A stretch of DNA of 30,707 bases, taken from NCBI GenBank assembly GCA_964387625.1, contig CAYLWN010000011.1, positions 1 through 30,707 on the forward strand. Direction: 5' to 3'. This document shows positions 22,468 to 29,172 of the stretch, in pieces (positions within the stretch are counted from its first letter, which is position 1; each line of letters opens with the position of its first letter). This DNA is from CAYLWN01 sp964387625. GTDB lineage: Bacteria > Patescibacteriota > Microgenomatia > UBA10105. The position numbers were made by a program, and so were the translations under genes. The notes below the pieces were generated by a model. The model did no database searches and was not told the DNA's origin. It worked only from the letters and a program-made list of their open reading frames with translations.

Positions 22468-23040
22468 ATGATAGGTGCGTTGACCGGCAAAATATTTTAT
22501 AAAAAAAATAATGCAATTGTATTGATGGTTAATGGTACCGGTTATTTAGTTTTTATCCCCCAAAATTTATTAGCACGTTTAAAGCAGAATGAATTAATCA
22601 CGCTTTTCATTCACACTCATGTCCGGGAAGATGCGTTAAATTTGTACGGATTTACAAAATCTCAGGAATTGGACATGTTTGAATTATTGTTATCTGTTTC
22701 AGGAATTGGTCCCAAAACAGCTATGTTGGTAATTGACCGGGGAGTGGAACAAATAGGGAGAGCTATAATTTCTGCAGATATTTCATTTTTCACCTCAATT
22801 CCCAGATTGGGCAAAAAAAATTCCCAAAAAATCATTATTGAATTAAAAAATAAATTGGGCAGTACAACTGATTTAAATTTGTTAAATGAGGGCGGAGAAA
22901 CACAGGAATTGATTGGAGCTTTGAGGCAATTCGGATTTACAAGAAACGAAATTCTGGAAACCATAAAAAAACTGCCTGAAAATGTAAAAACATTGGAAGA
23001 AAAAGTCCGGCAGTCTTTAAAAATTTTAGGTGAAAAATAA
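22468..23040 (+). CDS. ruvA: Holliday junction branch migration protein RuvA
   Basis: The 190-residue protein has the RuvA layout: an N-terminal OB fold (MIGALTGKIFYKKNNAIVLMVNGTGYLVFIP), two helix-hairpin-helix motifs (LLSVSGIGPKTAMLVI at about 74-89, and IPRLGKKNSQKIIIELK near 110) and a C-terminal RuvB-binding domain (ELIGALRQFGFTRNEI). RuvA tetramers hold the four-way junction flat and load RuvB. The second motif reads IPRLGKKNSQK where IPGIGKKTAER is usual, a modest change. It is separated from ruvB by two bases. The structured element lies just before its start, so its promoter is unclear. Confidence 0.95.
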   Translation: MIGALTGKIFYKKNNAIVLMVNGTGYLVFIPQNLLARLKQNELITLFIHTHVREDALNLYGFTKSQELDMFELLLSVSGIGPKTAMLVIDRGVEQIGRAIISADISFFTSIPRLGKKNSQKIIIELKNKLGSTTDLNLLNEGGETQELIGALRQFGFTRNEILETIKKLPENVKTLEEKVRQSLKILGEK

Positions 23041-23042
23041 AC

Positions 23043-24104
23043 ATGAGTATAGTCAGTCAGGATTTGAAAAAAAATCCCCAAAATAATCCTTCGGCAAGCT
23101 CAGGACAAGCGTATCAGGAAGAGGATCAATTACTAATTTCTTTACGGGCTCAAAATTGGCTGGAATTTTGCGGACAAAAAAAAGTAGTCGAATCAATAAA
23201 AATTGGTATCCAAGCAGCTAAAAAACGCAAAGAAGCATTGGAACATATTTTACTTTATGGACCTCCGGGTTTGGGAAAAACTACTTTAGCGCATATAATT
23301 TCCAAAGAGATGGGATCAAGTATCAGAGTCACATCGGGCCCGGCAATTGAACGGGCAGGAGATTTAGCAGCAATTCTGACCAATTTATCACCCAATGATA
23401 TTTTATTTATCGATGAAATACACCGTTTAAATAAATTTGTTGAAGAAACACTATATCCGGCAATGGAAGATTATGCTTTGGATTTGGTGGTTGGCAAAGG
23501 TCCGTCAGCCCGGACTTTAAGACTGGATTTACCCAGATTTACCATAATTGGTGCAACTACCAGAATCGGATTATTATCTTCTCCGATGCGGGACAGATTT
23601 GGATCAATCTTAAGGCTCAATTTTTATAAACCTGAAGAGTTAGAAACTATTATTGAAAAAGGAGCTAAAAAACTTAAAGTTCCTATTGATACAAAATCTT
23701 TACAGGAGTTATCCCGGCGTTCAAGAGGTACACCCAGAATTGCATTGAAACTTCTCAAAAGAGTTAGAGATATTGCTCAAGTTAAAGGCGAAGGAAAAAT
23801 TACAGCAGGGCTTTTAAAATCCGCATTTGAAATTCTGGAAGTTGATCCGATGGGACTGGACGATATTGACAGGAGATTATTATTATCTATAATTGATAAA
23901 CATGCAGGCGGTCCGGTAGGTATTGAGACCATTGCTGCAACTATTTCTGAAGATGTGGGAACAGTTGAAGATGTAATTGAGCCATATCTCATGCAATCAG
24001 GTTTCTTGAAAAGAACACCCAGAGGCAGAGTGGTGACAGTCCTTAGTTACGAACATCTGGGTAAGAAAATTCCCAAAACACTTGCTCAAGCAGAGTTATT
24101 TTAG
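23043..24104 (+). CDS. ruvB: Holliday junction helicase motor RuvB, with an in-frame repeat near the N-terminus
   Basis: The 353-residue protein is the AAA+ motor that pumps DNA through the RuvA-bound junction. Walker A is GPPGLGKT (73-80), Walker B ends in IDEIH (D124, E125), the sensor/arginine-finger segment is GATTRIG, and the C-terminal winged helix ends RTPRGRVVT. Residues 15-23 (NPSASSGQA) are encoded by a dispersed repeat at 23087-23110, placed in the variable N-terminal tail ahead of the first conserved motif (LRAQNWLEFCGQ, where LRP is usual). The ATPase core should be unaffected. It ends 35 bases before the next gene. Confidence 0.95.
   Translation: MSIVSQDLKKNPQNNPSASSGQAYQEEDQLLISLRAQNWLEFCGQKKVVESIKIGIQAAKKRKEALEHILLYGPPGLGKTTLAHIISKEMGSSIRVTSGPAIERAGDLAAILTNLSPNDILFIDEIHRLNKFVEETLYPAMEDYALDLVVGKGPSARTLRLDLPRFTIIGATTRIGLLSSPMRDRFGSILRLNFYKPEELETIIEKGAKKLKVPIDTKSLQELSRRSRGTPRIALKLLKRVRDIAQVKGEGKITAGLLKSAFEILEVDPMGLDDIDRRLLLSIIDKHAGGPVGIETIAATISEDVGTVEDVIEPYLMQSGFLKRTPRGRVVTVLSYEHLGKKIPKTLAQAELF
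23087..23110 (+). repeat. Dispersed short repeat embedded in frame in ruvB
   Basis: The segment begins TCCTTCGGCAAGCTCAGGA and continues CAAGC. It resembles a short repeat (CTTCG-CAAGCTCAGGACAAG type) that I recall as frequent in CPR and other bacterial genomes, where its reading as PSxSSGQA inside proteins is characteristic. Here it keeps the ruvB frame open. Confidence 0.65.
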
Positions 24105-24139
24105 CCGTTTTTTCATAAGCTGCCGTTTGTAGATGATTT

Positions 24140-26158
24140 ATGTCTATCTTAAAAAGACTGTTTAAAAGTTATAAATTTCAAATATTTATAACCAGCAGCT
24201 TAATTTTATATCTGGAATTGGCGCTTATCCGTTTTATTCCCGCTTATGTAAGGTATTTGGGTTACTTTACTAATATTATTTTATTGGGAGTATTTTTAGG
24301 CATAGGTTTGGGTTGTTTATTAGCCAAAAAACGTTTAAACTTTTTTATTCTTTTTGCACCATTACTTTTGTTGTTGATTCTATTAGTGACTTATTTCAAA
24401 TTTGAAATTGGAATTTCAACACTGCAGGTAATTTATTTTAAAAGCAATACTGAAGATCAAATTGTTGAATCATTCGTGATGTTACCGAGTATATTTCTGG
24501 TCATTACGCTGATTTTTATAACTTTAGCTCAAAAATTAGGTCAGTTACTATCCCGAATTTCACCCTTAATTGCATATAAATTTGATATTATCGGCAGTAT
24601 TTTCGGAATTTTATTATTCAGTTTAAGTTCTATATTAAAACTGCCACCAATTATCTGGTTTGCGACTTGTGGAGGATTATTTTTATTGTTACTTTTAAAT
24701 CGAAAAATTGCGGCAATTTTTTCTGTAATTATTTTATTAATTTCTTTTTGGTTTGTTCTTAAATTAGACAGACCAGGTTCAATTTGGTCACCGTATTATC
24801 AGATCTACTCATATAGTGTCAGTAATCCATTACGGGAAGCAGGTAAAATTGATAACCATTGGCGTTTATATGTAAATAATATTAGTCATCAGGAAATGAC
24901 TCAGTATGAGCAAGCTGCTCAGTTTTATAAATTAGTTTACGAAACTTTTCCACAAGCCCAATTTAAACAGGCTTTGATTGTTGGAGCCGGAAGCGGACAG
25001 GATGTAAACGTGGCTATCAAAAATAATGTTCAAAAAATTACAGCAGTTGAGATAGATCCTGTCATTGCTAACATGGGAAGAAAACTTCATCCGGATAACC
25101 CGTATGCTGATAAAAAAGTTCAAGTAGTCATTAATGATGCCAGATCATTTTTAGAAAATACCGATAAGAAATATGATTTAGTAATTTTCGCTTTGCCGGA
25201 TTCAGCAGTGTTGGCAACCAGTATGTCAAATTTAAGACTGGAAAGCTATTTGTTTACTGCAGAAGCTTTCAGTCAAGTAAAAAAACATTTATCGGAAAAC
25301 GGAACATTTGTGCTTTACAATTATTACAGAACTCCCTGGTTGATTGATAAAATTGCCTTGATGTTACAAACTTCTTTTGGTCAAAAGCCATTTATTTCCA
25401 GATATGAAGACAATTTGGCAGTATTTATCACCGGTCCTAAAACCGTTAATTTAAAAAATTCTGCAAAATTAAGTTTATGGCAACAAACAGAAAAATTACC
25501 GGTTGCCACAGATAATTGGCCGTTTTTATATCTGCAGGATATTTTTATACCTAATATTTATTTGAAAACCCTGATAATTATTTCAAGTATTGCCCTAGGA
25601 TTGTACGTTTTAATAGAAAGGAAAAAATCATTTGTGGGCTTTTCCGGGGATTTCTTTTTCTTAGGAGCGGCATTTTTATTAATAGAAACTAAATCGGTGG
25701 TCAATTTTAATTTATTATTTGGTTCAACTTGGTTTGTAAATTCTTTAGTTTTTGTCGGTATGTTATTATCAGTTTTAATTGCTATTTGGATAAACCAAAA
25801 ATATACCATTAAAAATCTTGCTTGGCCGTCATTTTTATTATTGGTAATTTTGGGATTAAATTATTTAATACCTTTGGAGAAATTTTTATTACCGAATTTT
25901 TGGATCCGTTATATAGTTTCGATTGTCTTTTTCTTTTCTCCGATACTTCTTGCCAATATAATATTCAGCAATTTATTTAAAAAAAGTAAAAACGCTGCAG
26001 AAAATTTCGGAGCTAATACGTTAGGAGCTTTTTTTGGAGGCATGTTTGAATACATGGCATTACTTTTGGGATATCATAATTTAATTTTAATTGCAGTTAT
26101 TTTTTACTGTCTGGCTTTTATGTTTGTCTTAAAGAGGCTTAAGGCTTCTTATGCATAA
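24140..26158 (+). CDS. Polytopic membrane protein with spermidine-synthase-like domain
   Basis: The 672-residue protein has about seven hydrophobic segments in residues 15-208, a soluble spermidine-synthase-type Rossmann domain at about 225-435, and about six or seven more membrane segments at 470-670. The soluble domain shows VGAGSGQD (281-288), the SAM/dcSAM-binding glycine loop, then E304-I-D306 and NDARSF (332-337). The acidic motif that binds the amine in true spermidine synthases (DxxDP) appears here as ALPDS, so polyamine synthesis is doubtful. Such membrane-embedded relatives are widespread and uncharacterised. It overlaps the convergent glycosyltransferase gene by 30 bases at the 3' ends. 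Confidence 0.75.
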   Translation: MSILKRLFKSYKFQIFITSSLILYLELALIRFIPAYVRYLGYFTNIILLGVFLGIGLGCLLAKKRLNFFILFAPLLLLLILLVTYFKFEIGISTLQVIYFKSNTEDQIVESFVMLPSIFLVITLIFITLAQKLGQLLSRISPLIAYKFDIIGSIFGILLFSLSSILKLPPIIWFATCGGLFLLLLLNRKIAAIFSVIILLISFWFVLKLDRPGSIWSPYYQIYSYSVSNPLREAGKIDNHWRLYVNNISHQEMTQYEQAAQFYKLVYETFPQAQFKQALIVGAGSGQDVNVAIKNNVQKITAVEIDPVIANMGRKLHPDNPYADKKVQVVINDARSFLENTDKKYDLVIFALPDSAVLATSMSNLRLESYLFTAEAFSQVKKHLSENGTFVLYNYYRTPWLIDKIALMLQTSFGQKPFISRYEDNLAVFITGPKTVNLKNSAKLSLWQQTEKLPVATDNWPFLYLQDIFIPNIYLKTLIIISSIALGLYVLIERKKSFVGFSGDFFFLGAAFLLIETKSVVNFNLLFGSTWFVNSLVFVGMLLSVLIAIWINQKYTIKNLAWPSFLLLVILGLNYLIPLEKFLLPNFWIRYIVSIVFFFSPILLANIIFSNLFKKSKNAAENFGANTLGAFFGGMFEYMALLLGYHNLILIAVIFYCLAFMFVLKRLKASYA

Positions 26159-27760
26159 TGGTAAATTTGGTTGATATTCCCCGATATTTGCCAAAGGCGT
26201 ACCATTTGTTAAATAGACAATCTGATTGATTTTGAGACATGGAAAATCTTCACTAACTTTCCAGACATAGAGATTTTTTTCACTGTAATCTTTGGGGGTA
26301 ATAAATTTAAAAATAAAATTAGCAAACTTATTTCTTTCGTCCAAATATCCTCCGGAAATTGTACCGCCTTCTGATAAATATTTTTCCGGCGGGTATTGAG
26401 TATAAAATAAGTAAAAAATCAGTGTTTGATTTAAGTTTAAAGAAACATAAACTTTTTCATATTTACTGCTGTTTTGTTGAGAAACTGATACGATTTCCTT
26501 CATGCCGTTTCCCCATAATTCCACTACTTCACGTGGACCATGAATAAAATAATTATGTACATAGATAAAAACGGATCCTGAAACCAGGATGACAAATAAA
26601 AACTTTAACAATAATCTTGATTTTTCCCATGGTTTTATTTCATTATAAATTGATAAAAATCCCAAAGCTGCCAGAAATAATAACGGATAGCTATTTAAAA
26701 AAATCCTGCGGTCAAAAACCGGTAAACTTGTTAAACCGCCGGGTATATAACCAACAATCAACCAGCCGATAATCAGCCATCTGATATGTTTATTTTTAAA
26801 TAAATAAATACACCCGATCAGTAAAAGAGGCAGTTGCCATAAATAAAACAGTCTGGTTGTGGAAATCTGATTATTGCGGTTTGGTGAAAAAAGAATTTCC
26901 GGATTTAATATGTATAAATATCCGTTGATGGCTTGATTGAAAAATAATATCCTGCGGTTATGTATCAAATTTGCGCCAAATATATTTTCCTGTTTTTCCT
27001 TAAGCAGAATTTTTGATTCCTGAATTTTCTTTTCCTGATCAGCAAAAACACTGACAGCATACAACCTTAATCCGGCATTGTCTTTGATTAATAGGCTTAA
27101 ATAGGGAATAGTCATCAAAATAAATAAAATTAGACTAAACATCAAATAACGGTTTATCCGTCTGTATAAAATTAGCAAAATAAATCCAAAAACTACTACC
27201 CAAAACCGGCTGGAATGATAAGCATAAAATGCTAGGCCAAAAATTACAGCAGATACAGGTAAATAATATTTATTTACTTGTCCTTTTAAGAATATATATA
27301 TGCCTAGTAGCGCCAGAAATAAAGATATTTCCATATCAATTGCTACCCGGCTGTATTGAATCATCCAGGGTGAAATTGCCGCAAAAAGACAGGTAAGTAA
27401 AGATAGTTTTTTATTTTTTGATAACTCATATGTTAATAAATAAAATAATAAAATTGCCAAAGTACCAAAAATGACTGACGGGAATCTGATGGCAAATGCG
27501 TTTAGACCCAACAGTCCGACAAAAGGAATCAGTGCATAAGCCAGCAAAGGACTTTTGGAATCATCAAACGATTGTAAATAAAAAGGATAATTACGGCCGA
27601 ATTCATCACGCCCGGTTTTTAAAATGGAATAAGCATTGTATCCAAATGCCACTTCATCAGCGCTTAAGCTGTTAGGAATTTGGGTAAGTTGAAAAACTCT
27701 GATAAAAAATCCCAAAATGCAAATAACCAAAATTAAAAAGGAAATTCTACTTAGATGCAT
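26129..27760 (-). CDS. GT39/ArnT-like membrane glycosyltransferase
   Basis: The 543-residue protein has many membrane segments (about 10-12 in residues 1-390) and a C-terminal extracytoplasmic domain of about 140 residues. The first external loop contains SADEVAFGYNA with D35-E36, the acidic pair that marks the catalytic loop of the GT39/PMT and ArnT family (GT-C fold). These enzymes use lipid-linked sugars to modify proteins or envelope lipids outside the membrane. A perfect TATAAT lies eight bases before its ATG, so the leader is almost absent. In this context it might glycosylate surface proteins such as pilins, but nothing in the sequence ties it to a particular acceptor. Confidence 0.8.
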   Translation of the reverse strand: MHLSRISFLILVICILGFFIRVFQLTQIPNSLSADEVAFGYNAYSILKTGRDEFGRNYPFYLQSFDDSKSPLLAYALIPFVGLLGLNAFAIRFPSVIFGTLAILLFYLLTYELSKNKKLSLLTCLFAAISPWMIQYSRVAIDMEISLFLALLGIYIFLKGQVNKYYLPVSAVIFGLAFYAYHSSRFWVVVFGFILLILYRRINRYLMFSLILFILMTIPYLSLLIKDNAGLRLYAVSVFADQEKKIQESKILLKEKQENIFGANLIHNRRILFFNQAINGYLYILNPEILFSPNRNNQISTTRLFYLWQLPLLLIGCIYLFKNKHIRWLIIGWLIVGYIPGGLTSLPVFDRRIFLNSYPLLFLAALGFLSIYNEIKPWEKSRLLLKFLFVILVSGSVFIYVHNYFIHGPREVVELWGNGMKEIVSVSQQNSSKYEKVYVSLNLNQTLIFYLFYTQYPPEKYLSEGGTISGGYLDERNKFANFIFKFITPKDYSEKNLYVWKVSEDFPCLKINQIVYLTNGTPLANIGEYQPNLPLCIRSLKPL

Positions 27761-27768
27761 GTGGGTTG

Positions 27769-27774
27769 ATTATA
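27769..27774 (-). promoter_or_regulatory. -10 box of the glycosyltransferase gene
   Basis: A perfect TATAAT on the minus strand ends eight bases before the ATG at 27760. TTCAAT (27797-27792) lies 17 bases upstream as a weak -35. The transcript would start within a base or two of the start codon. Confidence 0.5.
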
Positions 27775-27812
27775 CACATAAAAAGCGTTTTATTGAAGTT
27801 TAAAAAAATCAT

Positions 27813-28070
27813 TTATCTATTATTACTATTTATTCTTTGCCAATATTCTTGGTTATACTTTGGATCTGATAAACTGCTTATTCTGCATCTGGAATGTAGA
27901 AAAAGCAATAGAAGATCTTTTGGTATGGGTCTTCCATTTAAAATCATCTGATCAATTTTTTCTGCAACTAAACAATTGTTTGCAGAACATGGAGTATTAC
28001 CTGCTTGTTTAAAACAAGGTGTTGGAGTTTGTAAAATTAATTGATAGCAAATTTTATTCTCAATTGTCAT
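27813..28070 (-). CDS. Small Cys-containing hypothetical protein, 85 residues
   Basis: The protein has five cysteines in the first 62 residues (8, 19, 28, 33, 62), including the stretch PCFKQAGNTPCSANNC, followed by a helical segment (LVAEKIDQMILNG) and a short hydrophobic LLLLFL. No family is recognised. The Cys spacing does not match a standard zinc finger but could bind metal or form disulfides. An extended -10 (TGCTATACT, 28091-28083) lies 12 bases before the ATG, which raises confidence that this is a real gene. A 61-codon frame on the other strand (27766-27951) overlaps it and is less convincing. Its last codons come 52 bases before the start of the glycosyltransferase gene. Confidence 0.45.
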   Translation of the reverse strand: MTIENKICYQLILQTPTPCFKQAGNTPCSANNCLVAEKIDQMILNGRPIPKDLLLLFLHSRCRISSLSDPKYNQEYWQRINSNNR

Positions 28071-28082
28071 ACTAATTTGAGT

Positions 28083-28091
28083 AGTATAGCA
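28083..28091 (-). promoter_or_regulatory. Extended -10 promoter of the 85-residue gene
   Basis: The minus strand reads TGC followed by TATACT, a full extended -10, 12 bases before the ATG at 28070. On the plus strand a TATAAT at 28105-28110 points the other way, seven bases before the stub copy of the comM start. Confidence 0.5.
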
Positions 28092-28111
28092 TGCTGCTTT
28101 ATCTTATAATA

Positions 28112-28131
28112 AAATTTATGTTAGCCAAAGT
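28112..28131 (+). repeat. 20-base direct repeat, left copy (stub of the comM start)
   Basis: These 20 bases are identical to 29153-29172 and include an ATG and the next four codons of comM (MLAK plus the start of V). After 28131 the reading frame departs from comM and stops within a few codons. TATAAT at 28105-28110, seven bases before the ATG, may be the former comM promoter. Confidence 0.7.
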
Positions 28132-28206
28132 GATGTTGAGATTTTAATGTAGTTAAGAAAGTTTTTAAACAAAAACAAGATGAATTAATTTATATTAAAT
28201 AATAAG

Positions 28207-29043
28207 TTATTTTTCCATGATATTAAACCGGTAAAAGCCATAAATATCAGTAAGGAAATTTTCAAAACCATTTTTAAAATCGGAAATTGTTTTGCCATTT
28301 TTAAATTGTAAAGGTCTCGTTGCATTAATATTTTTACCATTGAGAAATGTTAAATAATCTGTTTCTCGACGACCAATATAACTATTGTACGCTCGGGCAT
28401 GTTCAAAATCATATTCCTGAAATTCAAAAACGCGATCATTATTTTGTTTTCTTAAAAATTTAAAAAACACAAGTTTATCTACTTCACAATAGATAGAATC
28501 ACCAGGATATACACTAGTTAAATTAAAGTCAACTAAACTATTTCCATAACTTGTCGTTGGTGAAATATAGGTATCATAAATGGCTTCTCCTCCACTATAA
28601 CCATCATGACCACCACCAGTTATAGGGTTATATCCGACATGTCTTTTTTCTTCAACTACACCTGAAGGCCTACCAAAAATTATTTGATAAGATAATTTTC
28701 CATTAAGACCATCTTTATCAAGTGCTCTAGTTGTTGATAAAGCACCGGTTTTATTTTTAAATATTTCTAAAACAACCGGTAATTCAGCAGATAATTCTAT
28801 TTGTTGTAAAACTTGAATGCTATTATTTATTCTATCGAGGTTTTCTCTTTCTGCAATTTTTTCTAATTTGACAATTTCTATCAAGGCCTCTTCTCTGCTA
28901 TCTGGAAGATCAATATTCCATTTATTTTTTGCTAATAATCTCCATCTCTTAATTTTTAAATATTCATTCCATCTTTTATCAGCTTGATCAGGTTGAAGAT
29001 TTAAATCTACGGCATTTAATTTTTTTTCAAGTTCATTACTCAT
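28207..29043 (-). CDS. Orphan hypothetical protein, 278 residues, inside a direct-repeat-bounded segment
   Basis: I do not recognise this protein. It is soluble with no signal peptide or membrane helix. Residues 1-85 are strongly charged and helical (LEKIAERENLDRINNSIQVL), probably a coiled coil. Residues 90-278 look like a beta-rich globular domain with a Gly-rich loop (NPITGGGHDGYSGG, about 148-161) and many aromatic residues. It has a full extended -10 (TGT-TATAAT, 29078-29070) and diverges from comM. The gene lies between two 20-base direct repeats of the comM start, which suggests that it arrived by insertion. A mobile cargo gene such as a toxin or defence factor is possible but unproven. 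Confidence 0.7.
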   Translation of the reverse strand: MSNELEKKLNAVDLNLQPDQADKRWNEYLKIKRWRLLAKNKWNIDLPDSREEALIEIVKLEKIAERENLDRINNSIQVLQQIELSAELPVVLEIFKNKTGALSTTRALDKDGLNGKLSYQIIFGRPSGVVEEKRHVGYNPITGGGHDGYSGGEAIYDTYISPTTSYGNSLVDFNLTSVYPGDSIYCEVDKLVFFKFLRKQNNDRVFEFQEYDFEHARAYNSYIGRRETDYLTFLNGKNINATRPLQFKNGKTISDFKNGFENFLTDIYGFYRFNIMEK

Positions 29044-29069
29044 ATGAAGATATAATGATTATTCCTAAT

Positions 29070-29078
29070 ATTATAACA
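29070..29078 (-). promoter_or_regulatory. Extended -10 promoter of the orphan 278-residue gene
   Basis: The minus strand reads TGT followed by a perfect TATAAT. The ATG is 26 bases further on. No clear -35 is seen, which an extended -10 tolerates. Confidence 0.6.
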
Positions 29079-29143
29079 CGATTTATAAAATTTATACTGT
29101 TATAACAATCTAATTGATATAAGCTTATTCTAACATAGAAATC

Positions 29144-29152
29144 TGCTACACT
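29144..29152 (+). promoter_or_regulatory. Extended -10 promoter of comM
   Basis: TGC followed by TACACT ends six bases before the comM ATG at 29159, so the mRNA is probably leaderless. The site lies inside the inserted segment, just before the right direct repeat. Confidence 0.5.
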
Positions 29153-29172
29153 AAATTTATGTTAGCCAAAGT
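29153..29172 (+). repeat. 20-base direct repeat, right copy (start of comM)
   Basis: Identical to 28112-28131. It spans six bases of leader and the first codons of comM. The two copies bound the 1021-base segment 28132-29152. Confidence 0.7.

Noticed and set aside
27766..27951. 61-codon frame on the plus strand starting MIIHIKSVLL
   Set aside because: It lies antisense to the 85-residue gene, begins within the promoter of the glycosyltransferase gene, and has no ribosome site or recognisable product.
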